Position numbers and translations under genes: made by a program | In this document: in pieces, positions 58,024 through 64,000 of the stretch | Position numbering within the stretch: the first letter of the stretch is position 1 | Layout: each line of letters opens with the position of its first letter | Source: Paraburkholderia largidicola | Lineage (GTDB): Bacteria > Pseudomonadota > Gammaproteobacteria > Burkholderiales > Burkholderiaceae | Assembly (NCBI RefSeq): GCF_013426895.1 | Contig: NZ_AP023175.1 | Location: forward strand, 434,001-498,000 | Direction of reading: 5' to 3' | DNA length: 64,000 nucleotides | Notes under the pieces: generated by a model | Told to the model about the DNA's origin: nothing | The model's input: only the letters and a program-made list of their open reading frames with translations | Databases searched by the model: none

Positions 58024-60492
58024 TCAATGTTGCGCGTCGAGCGCGGCCTTCAGTTGATCGAATGAATAAGGCTTGCGCAACGCCGTCCATGTGAACGGCA
58101 GCGATTCGTCGTGCAACGGCGCCTCCCGACCCGATGAGAACACGATGTGCTTGACGGCATGCACGGCAATCGCCGCGTGCGCGAGATCGAGGCCCGACAT
58201 ACCGGGCAGCGTGAGATCGGTCAACAGCACGTCGAACGGATGCAGTTGCAGGCGTTTCAGCGCCTCTTCTGCATTGGCCACCGCGTCCCAGGTGTGACCG
58301 AGCAGCGTGAGCAGTTCGCACAGCGCATCGCGGGCGTCACGGTCGTCCTCGACGACGAGAATATGCAGCGTGCGCGGCGTGGCGGAAAGCGCCGCGTCAT
58401 GGGCCGCCCGCGCGGTGCCGTCGAACACGTCGCGTATCTTTCGCGCGAGCTGCACCCGGCTATACGGCTTTTGCAGCAGATCGGCGCCGCGCCGCAGTTG
58501 CGCGTCGAGGCCAGTCGTGTCGCGCGTGTGGCCCGACGTAAACAGCACCTTCAACGACGGCCGCATCAATTGCGCCTGACGCGCCATCTCGGGACTCAGC
58601 AGCGGGCCGGGCATCACGACATCGCTGAACAGCAGATCGACTTTTGCGCCGCTGCGCAAAACGGTCAGCGCTTCTGTTGCGTCGTTCGCCGTCAGCACGC
58701 CGTAGCCGAGTTGCGACAGCATGTCGACCACGGTCAGCTGCACGCGCCGGTCGTCTTCGACGACGAGCACGGTCTCGCCTCCGCGCAGGTCTTCGTCGGA
58801 CTCGGGCTCGGCCTGGACGACGGGCCGGGCGACGGCCGGGTCCGTCGAGCGCGGCAGATAGATCGTCACCGTCGTGCCGACACCCGGCGTGCTCGCCAGT
58901 TCGATGTGCCCGCCGCTTTGCAGCACGAAGCCATAGGCCATGCTCAGGCCGAGCCCCGTGCCTTCGCCTTCGGGCTTCGTCGTGAAGAACGGATCGAACG
59001 CGCGCTCGACGACTTCCGCGCTCATGCCCGCGCCGGTATCTGTGACGGTCATCTTCACGTACTCGCCCGGCTCGACCTGCGCGGTCATCGCGGCTTGCGC
59101 ATAGAGCATGGCGTTCGACAGCCCGAAGGTCAGCACGCCGCCCTCGGGCATCGCATCGCGCGAATTGATGGCGAGGTTCAACACGACGTTTTCGAGCTGA
59201 TGCGCGTCGACGAGCACGTTCCACAGCTCGCCGCCCGCATGCGATTCGTGGACACGCACCTGCACGCGCTCGCCGAGCGCGCGGCGCAGCAGGTCTTCCA
59301 TGCCGCGCAGCACGTCGCCGAGATGGGTTGTGACAGGTTGCAGCGCCTGGCGGCGGCCAAAGGCGAGCAGTTGCGACGCGAGCTTCGAGCCGCGCTCGAC
59401 CGCCTCGATCGCGCGGCCGATTCGCGCCCGGCTCCACGCATCGTCGTGGCGCGCGCCGAGCAGTTCCAGATTGCCGCGCAGCACTTGCAGCACGTTGTTG
59501 AAGTCGTGCGCGACGCCGCCCGTCATCTTGCCGAGCGCTTCCATCTTCTGCGACTGAAACAGCGCGTTGCGAGTCTGGTCGAGCAGTTCCGCCGCCTGGC
59601 GGCGCTCGGTGATGTCGCGGGTGATCTTGGCGAAACCGATCAGCTCGCCGTTTTCGTCGCGGATCGCGTCGATCACGACATGCGCCCAGAAGCGGCTGCC
59701 GTCGCGCCGCACGCGCCAGCCTTCGGCTTCCCAGCGGCCCTCGCGCGTCGCCGTTTCGAGGCCGCGCTGCGGCACCCCCGCCGCCGCGTCTTCCGGCGTG
59801 TAGAAGCATGAGAAATGCTTACCGATGATCTGCTCGTCGGTATAGCCCTTGATGCGCCGCGCGCCGGGATTCCAGTTGGTGACGCATCCTTCCGGCGACA
59901 GCATGAAGATGGCGTAGTCGTTCACGCCCTGCACCAGCAGCCGGAAGCGCCGGTCGCTTTCAAGGGCGTCGTCGGTGGCCTTTTTCTTGTCGCTGATGTC
60001 GCGCACGACGCGCCCGTAGCCAAGCAGATCGCCATCGGGTGTGTAGAGCGCATTGATGATGACGTTCGCCCAGAACAGGCTGCCGTCCTTGCGCACGCGC
60101 CAGCCTTCCGCTTCGTAGCGGCCTTCCTCGCGCGCACGCTGAAGCCCGAGTTCCGGCAGACCGGCGCGCTGGTCTTCGTCGGTGTACATCACGCGCACGT
60201 GCCGGCCGAGAATCTCGTCGGGCTGGTAGCCCTGGATCGTCTCGCCGCCGCGGTTCCAGCTGATGATCGTACCGTCCGGCGCGAGCGCAAAGATCGAGTA
60301 GTCGGTGGTGGATTCGGCCCACAGGCGCAGCCATTGGCTGCTGAAGCCGACGGCGCGCGCGGACGTGCCGCTCGCCGCGGCGCTTTCGTCCGCGTGCGGT
60401 TCAGGTGGGTTCGCGTTGTCGCCCGCCACGCTGCCGATGTCCTTGTCGTCGTCGCTCATTGCCTGTTGTGTGGCCTCTCTCTGCGCGGTCAT
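58024..60492 (-). CDS. Hybrid histidine kinase, PAS-PAS-HK-REC-REC
   Basis: An 822-residue soluble hybrid kinase. Two PAS domains (about 57-170 and 180-300; both with the WNPGA/WNRGGE-type motif and EGWRVRxDGS), HisKA with His near 332 in GGVAHDFNNVLQVLRG, HATPase with NSRDAMPEGG and GTGLGLSMAYGFV, then two receivers with Asp near 621 (LLFSDVVMPG) and near 759 (LLTDLTLPG). No membrane helices, so a cytoplasmic signal is sensed. A second start at ATG 60459 (MSDDDKDIGS) is equally good. No dedicated output gene is adjacent. It is convergent with UdgX. Confidence 0.92.
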   Translation of the reverse strand: MTAQREATQQAMSDDDKDIGSVAGDNANPPEPHADESAAASGTSARAVGFSSQWLRLWAESTTDYSIFALAPDGTIISWNRGGETIQGYQPDEILGRHVRVMYTDEDQRAGLPELGLQRAREEGRYEAEGWRVRKDGSLFWANVIINALYTPDGDLLGYGRVVRDISDKKKATDDALESDRRFRLLVQGVNDYAIFMLSPEGCVTNWNPGARRIKGYTDEQIIGKHFSCFYTPEDAAAGVPQRGLETATREGRWEAEGWRVRRDGSRFWAHVVIDAIRDENGELIGFAKITRDITERRQAAELLDQTRNALFQSQKMEALGKMTGGVAHDFNNVLQVLRGNLELLGARHDDAWSRARIGRAIEAVERGSKLASQLLAFGRRQALQPVTTHLGDVLRGMEDLLRRALGERVQVRVHESHAGGELWNVLVDAHQLENVVLNLAINSRDAMPEGGVLTFGLSNAMLYAQAAMTAQVEPGEYVKMTVTDTGAGMSAEVVERAFDPFFTTKPEGEGTGLGLSMAYGFVLQSGGHIELASTPGVGTTVTIYLPRSTDPAVARPVVQAEPESDEDLRGGETVLVVEDDRRVQLTVVDMLSQLGYGVLTANDATEALTVLRSGAKVDLLFSDVVMPGPLLSPEMARQAQLMRPSLKVLFTSGHTRDTTGLDAQLRRGADLLQKPYSRVQLARKIRDVFDGTARAAHDAALSATPRTLHILVVEDDRDARDALCELLTLLGHTWDAVANAEEALKRLQLHPFDVLLTDLTLPGMSGLDLAHAAIAVHAVKHIVFSSGREAPLHDESLPFTWTALRKPYSFDQLKAALDAQH

Positions 60493-60553
60493 TGTATAAG
60501 CACCGGCCGGCTGTCGGCATGCCGATCAAACCCTATGCCCGCCGCTATTCGCG

Positions 60554-60583
60554 CGACTTCGGGAGACTTCGGGCGACTTCGGG
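60554..60583. repeat. Three 10-base direct repeats
   Basis: GACTTCGGG(A/C/T) occurs three times in a row just beyond the stop codon of the Lrp-type regulator gene. Its role, if any, is unknown. Confidence 0.7.
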
Positions 60584-60587
60584 TGGC

Positions 60588-61097
60588 TCAGAACGGAAAC
60601 TTCGTCGTCGACAGGATTTCCTTGAGCACCATGAAACTGCGGATCTGCCGCACGCCCGGCAGATAGAGCAGTTGCTCGGCGTGCAGCCGGTTGAAACTCT
60701 CGCTGTCGCGCGTGCGCACCAGCATGAAGTAATCGAATTCCCCCGTCACGACGTGGCACTCCATGCAGCCCGACACCTTTTGCGCGGCCTTTTCAAACGC
60801 GGCGAAGGTTTCGGGCGTCGAACGGTCGAGCACGACGCCGATCACCACCAGCATCCCCGCGCCGAGCGCTTTCGGATCGAGCAGCGCGACCGTCGCGCGG
60901 ATCAGGCCCATTTCCTTCAGACGTTCGACGCGCCGCAGGCACGCGGGCGCGCTCAGCTTCACCTTCGCCGCCAACGCGACATTCGAGATCGACGCGTCCT
61001 GCTGGAGCTGCTTGAGGATCGCGCGATCGATGCGGTCGAGTTGCGACAGCGGTGTGGCTTCTTCGGCAGACTGGCTGCGTAATTTTGTTGCGCACAT
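60588..61097 (-). CDS. acdR: Lrp/AsnC-family regulator of ACC deaminase
   Basis: A 169-residue Lrp-family regulator. The HTH is ALAAKVKLSAPACLRRVERLKEMG (about residues 42-66), the C-terminal RAM domain is FDYFMLVRTRDSESFNRL and beyond. It is divergent from acdS, the standard arrangement in proteobacteria, where the Lrp-type AcdR activates acdS in the presence of ACC. A 157-base AT-rich control region lies between the two. Some 16 extra residues precede the usual Lrp start. Confidence 0.9.
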   Translation of the reverse strand: MCATKLRSQSAEEATPLSQLDRIDRAILKQLQQDASISNVALAAKVKLSAPACLRRVERLKEMGLIRATVALLDPKALGAGMLVVIGVVLDRSTPETFAAFEKAAQKVSGCMECHVVTGEFDYFMLVRTRDSESFNRLHAEQLLYLPGVRQIRSFMVLKEILSTTKFPF

Positions 61098-61254
61098 GGA
61101 GTTTTACACAAAACTAATCGAGGTCTGGAAGGTATGTATTCGCCTGTAAAGTAGCTTTGACTGAATTATTTCGCAAGCTCATTTCGCGGGGTCTTTTCTA
61201 TCATGTCTGTCAGCGCGGCACCGTTCGCGCCCTTCCAGACAACGGACCTCGACC
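61098..61254. promoter_or_regulatory. acdR/acdS divergent control region
   Basis: A 157-base gap between the two head-to-head genes. It is AT-richer than its surroundings and includes TTTTACACAAAACTAATCG and TTTGACTGAATTATTTCGC, likely parts of the overlapping promoters and the Lrp box. Individual sites are not resolved. Confidence 0.5.
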
Positions 61255-62271
61255 ATGAACCTGCAACGTTTCCCCCGCTATCCCCTCACCTTCGGGCCGA
61301 CGCCGATCCAGCCGCTCAAGCGCCTTTCGGATCATCTCGGCGGCAAGGTCCAGCTGTATGCGAAGCGCGAGGACTGCAACAGCGGTCTCGCGTTCGGCGG
61401 CAACAAGACGCGCAAGCTGGAATACCTGATTCCCGAAGCGCTCGCGCAAGGCTGCGACACGCTGGTGTCGATCGGCGGGATCCAGTCGAACCAGACGCGC
61501 CAGGTGGCCGCCGTCGCCGCGCATCTGGGCATGAAGTGCGTGCTGGTGCAGGAGAACTGGGTGAACTATTCCGACGCCGTGTATGACCGCGTCGGCAATA
61601 TCCAGATGTCGCGCATCATGGGCGCGGACGTGCGGCTCGTGCCGGATGGCTTCGATATCGGGTTTCGCAAGAGCTGGGAAGATGCGCTCGACAGCGTGCG
61701 CGCGGCAGGCGGCAAGCCTTATGCGATCCCCGCCGGCTGCTCGGACCATCCGCTCGGCGGACTGGGTTTCGTCGGCTTCGCGGAAGAGGTGCGTCAGCAG
61801 GAAGAAGAACTGGGCTTCAAGTTCGATTACATCGTCGTGTGCTCGGTGACGGGCAGCACGCAGGCCGGGATGATCGTCGGCTTCGCGGCGGACGGACGCG
61901 CGGACCGCGTGATCGGTATCGACGCATCGGCGAAACCGGAACAGACGCGCGAGCAGATCACGCGCATCGCGAAGCGCACGGCCGAACAGGTCGATCTGGG
62001 CCGCGATATCACCGCGCAGGACGTCGTGCTCGATACGCGCTACGGCGGCCCGGAATACGGCTTGCCGAACGAAGGCACGCTCGAAGCGATCCGCCTGTGT
62101 GCGCGGCTCGAAGGCGTAATGACCGATCCCGTCTACGAAGGCAAATCGATGCACGGGATGATCGACAAGGTGCGGCGCGGCGAATTTCCTGAAGGCTCGA
62201 AGGTGCTGTACGCGCATCTGGGCGGCGTGCCCGCGCTGAACGCCTATAGCTTCCTGTTCCGCGAAGGCTGA
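61255..62271 (+). CDS. acdS: 1-aminocyclopropane-1-carboxylate deaminase
   Basis: A 338-residue PLP enzyme identical in layout to characterised AcdS proteins. Diagnostic residues are all present: PLP lysine K51 (GGNKTRK), S78 (IQSNQ), Y294 and E295 (PVYEGKS) and L322 (HLGGVP). E295 and L322 separate true ACC deaminases from D-cysteine desulfhydrases. It converts the plant ethylene precursor ACC to 2-oxobutyrate and ammonia, lowering plant ethylene and giving the bacterium nitrogen. Regulated by the divergent AcdR. Confidence 0.96.
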   Translation: MNLQRFPRYPLTFGPTPIQPLKRLSDHLGGKVQLYAKREDCNSGLAFGGNKTRKLEYLIPEALAQGCDTLVSIGGIQSNQTRQVAAVAAHLGMKCVLVQENWVNYSDAVYDRVGNIQMSRIMGADVRLVPDGFDIGFRKSWEDALDSVRAAGGKPYAIPAGCSDHPLGGLGFVGFAEEVRQQEEELGFKFDYIVVCSVTGSTQAGMIVGFAADGRADRVIGIDASAKPEQTREQITRIAKRTAEQVDLGRDITAQDVVLDTRYGGPEYGLPNEGTLEAIRLCARLEGVMTDPVYEGKSMHGMIDKVRRGEFPEGSKVLYAHLGGVPALNAYSFLFREG

Positions 62272-62373
62272 TCGGCGTACCAAAACAAATGGTGATGCCG
62301 CCTGGCATCGCCATCCGTCTCCTCGCATCGGGGCCGTGAAGCGCGCGGCCCCGATTTCCCAGTTTTTCCCGCG

Positions 62374-63147
62374 TTACTTCACCAGATCGCCCGACGCCCA
62401 TCCTTGCGCGACGCCGATCTGCGCCACCTGCTTCGCCACCGAATCCGCCAGCTTCTTCGCATCGCTCGTGACGGTATCGCCCTTGTGCTCCGAGCCGACA
62501 TGCAGCGCGCCGCCGACAGCCGCCGATGTCGCGACGTGTCCCGCCACCGCCCCCACGCCCGCCGTTTCCGCGACGCCCGGCATATGGCCGCTGTTCGCGT
62601 CGGCATCGAACGTCTGCACCAGTTGCGGCATGCCGCCTGCCGGCTTGTACAGCACCTGAACATGCGCCGTCACTTCACTCTTGCCGGCGCCCAGGCCGAT
62701 CAGCGTGCGGCGGCGATGATTGCCCGCGTCGATCGAGCCGACCGCGCCTTCGACGATCAGCACGTTCTGGTCGGCGGGCGGCGGTGCATCCGTGCGGATT
62801 GCGTGCATGCCCATCGACTGGAGCTTCGCGACGACTTCGTCCGTCAGCGTGTCGCTGGCGGCGGCTGCTTCCTGCATTTGCGACGATTGCGACGTTTGCG
62901 ACGAACCGGAGAAGCTTGCGCCCAGTTTGTGAATCAGGCCGCTGTTGTCGAGCTTCACGGATTCCGGATTGCTCGCGAACGTGTAGACGTAGACGTTCTG
63001 CGGGTTCGCTTGCGTGAGCGTCGAATATTGGGCGGTGTTCGTGACGCTGGCGGCTGCACAGCCGCTCAGCAGCATCGCGCTGAAGGCGATGGCAGCGGAC
63101 GCGCTGCGAAGGGTTTTGCCACGAACGGAGTTGAGAGCTGCAAACAT
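62374..63147 (-). CDS. DUF4410 lipoprotein
   Basis: A 257-residue lipoprotein (lipobox LLSGC, Cys 30). The DUF4410 domain is seen in YVYTFASNPESVKLD, the DEVVAKLQSMGMHA helix, QNVLIVEGAVGSIDAGN and GLGAGKSEVTAHVQVLY; a Gly/Ala-rich stretch AGVGAVAGHVATSAAVGGA follows. Function unknown; periplasmic or outer-membrane located. AGGA precedes ATG 63147. It stands alone between acdS and the GH28 gene. Confidence 0.85.
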   Translation of the reverse strand: MFAALNSVRGKTLRSASAAIAFSAMLLSGCAAASVTNTAQYSTLTQANPQNVYVYTFASNPESVKLDNSGLIHKLGASFSGSSQTSQSSQMQEAAAASDTLTDEVVAKLQSMGMHAIRTDAPPPADQNVLIVEGAVGSIDAGNHRRRTLIGLGAGKSEVTAHVQVLYKPAGGMPQLVQTFDADANSGHMPGVAETAGVGAVAGHVATSAAVGGALHVGSEHKGDTVTSDAKKLADSVAKQVAQIGVAQGWASGDLVK

Positions 63148-63393
63148 GTGAAATCCTGTCATCGGTCAGAAGATTAAGCAGATCGTCCGATGTTTCTGGC
63201 TTCACTCGAAGCAACATCGGCGATGTCACGGTTGCGTGAATCGCCGGTGTCGTTCTGTTGTTGTGTTCCGTTAGCTCTGCACGCGGAACGCAGTATCTCC
63301 GAGCGCCCTGGCGATGGCTATCGACGAATTATGTCGACTCATGTCATGCGGCGCTGCGGCTTATGCGGCGGGCGTTCCAGCGTTTCTCAAGGT

Positions 63394-63999
63394 TCAGCGC
63401 GAGTCCACCACCGAGGTGTTGTAGACTGTCCCGCCGATCGACACGTTGGACAGCGAAATCGCATTCACGTTGTACGCGTAGATCGCCCCCGGCGTGGTCG
63501 AGCTTGCCGTGCCGTTGCACACAGGTGTGCCGAGATTGCAGTTCGTGATCGTGACGCCGGAGATGGGCGGAATCGCGGGCGCCGGCGCGGGACCGTTGTA
63601 GTCGAATGCGACGGGCCCCTGCGCGACGATCGCCTGAAAGCACGAGGCCGTCACGCCGTTCACCGTTACGTTGCTCGCCGTCACATTGGAGATGTTCACG
63701 TTCTGCACGAGCGCGGGACGTGTGCGCACGGCATCGTTGGCGGGCTGGTAGTCGCAATCGAACGTGATCAACCCGCCTTGCGCCGCCGATGGATTGGCGG
63801 CGGAGGCCGTCGCCACGCCCAGCGGCACCGTCGCATTGATCGGGCTGCCCGCGAGCAACGCGCTGCCATAGCCGCCGCCCGTCAGATTGACGCCGTTCGG
63901 CAGCGTGACGTTATCGACGTAGAAGTTCTTCACATAGCCGCCGCGATTCATGTTGGTCTTGATGCGAATCGCTATGTTCAGCGGATTGGTTTGCCAGTT
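63394..63999 (-). CDS. GH28 polygalacturonase-like protein, C-terminal part (truncated by window edge)
   Basis: The minus-strand frame is open to the window end (codons NPLNIAIRIKTNMNRGGYVK are readable before the in-frame ATG at 63951) and stops at 63394, so the N-terminus and catalytic Asp lie outside. The segment IRIKTNMNRGGYVKNFYVDN is the conserved RIKT motif region of glycoside hydrolase family 28, and repeated N-V-T-I/V beta-helix turns follow (NVNISNVTASNVTVNGV). It should cleave pectin, consistent with a plant-associated life. Two Cys-rich turns lie near the end. Confidence 0.85.
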   Translation of the reverse strand, partial: NWQTNPLNIAIRIKTNMNRGGYVKNFYVDNVTLPNGVNLTGGGYGSALLAGSPINATVPLGVATASAANPSAAQGGLITFDCDYQPANDAVRTRPALVQNVNISNVTASNVTVNGVTASCFQAIVAQGPVAFDYNGPAPAPAIPPISGVTITNCNLGTPVCNGTASSTTPGAIYAYNVNAISLSNVSIGGTVYNTSVVDSR

Positions 64000-64000
64000 C

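Noticed and set aside
58147..59811. 554-codon open frame on the plus strand
   Set aside because: Antisense to the hybrid kinase; composition of a shadow frame.

Overview
The window reads as chromosomal or megaplasmid DNA from a high-GC beta-proteobacterium of the Burkholderiaceae, most likely a plant- or soil-associated Paraburkholderia or relative. This rests on the very GC-rich codon use, the soil-type gene content (LysR/TetR/LacI regulators, P450, GstA-like proteins, sugar ABC uptake, polygalacturonase) and an ACC deaminase gene (acdS) with its divergent Lrp regulator, a typical plant-growth-promoting trait. This is inference from the sequence alone. No rRNA, tRNA, CRISPR, phage or plasmid replication genes were seen.

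Layout. 1-5 kb: a truncated MBL hydrolase and a run of small metabolic genes (DUF899, GST, flavodiiron-like MBL, DOPA-dioxygenase family, squalene/phytoene synthase). 5.3-8.2 kb: an ABC exporter with a strong terminator and a PLP-dependent dehydratase. 8.3-13.6 kb: a tightly packed minus-strand operon (aromatic aminotransferase, class II aldolase, ketopantoate-reductase family, cytochrome P450) with a divergent LysR gene. 13.6-23.5 kb: a 7.4-kb block (tehA-like, tlpA-like, a GDPD-family lipoprotein, DUF302, a hypothetical, gabD) bracketed by two essentially identical inverted copies of a ~590-bp repeat, each broken by an insertion sequence (IS481 family and IS5 family). 23.5-31 kb: PaaI thioesterase, then a beta-glucosidase / GtsABC-like sugar ABC importer / LacI operon behind a perfect LacI-type operator. 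31-37 kb: an acyltransferase, a repetitive secreted protein, a small membrane protein, and a polyamine-binding-protein gene overlapping a membrane GGDEF cyclase gene.

37-46 kb: repeat copy C with a GGTTT microsatellite, a two-component system divergent from an msrB-dipZ-msrA operon (a self-contained extracytoplasmic methionine sulfoxide repair set), a Tat-type aldo/keto reductase, RidA, and repeat copy D. 46-50 kb: MBL hydrolase and TetR (divergent), then an acyl-CoA dehydrogenase-like / NodS-like methyltransferase / GT2 operon. 50-58 kb: Rieske-FAD oxidoreductase, a phospholipase D-VTT fusion with an EEP phosphodiesterase, several very acidic or glycine-zipper small proteins, and a UdgX-type uracil-DNA glycosylase. 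58-64 kb: a PAS hybrid kinase with two receivers, acdR/acdS, a DUF4410 lipoprotein and the C-terminal part of a GH28 polygalacturonase.

The most notable features are the nested-palindrome repeat family (four copies, two serving as IS landing sites), the periplasmic-binding-protein/GGDEF pair, and the Msr-DipZ module with its adjacent two-component system.
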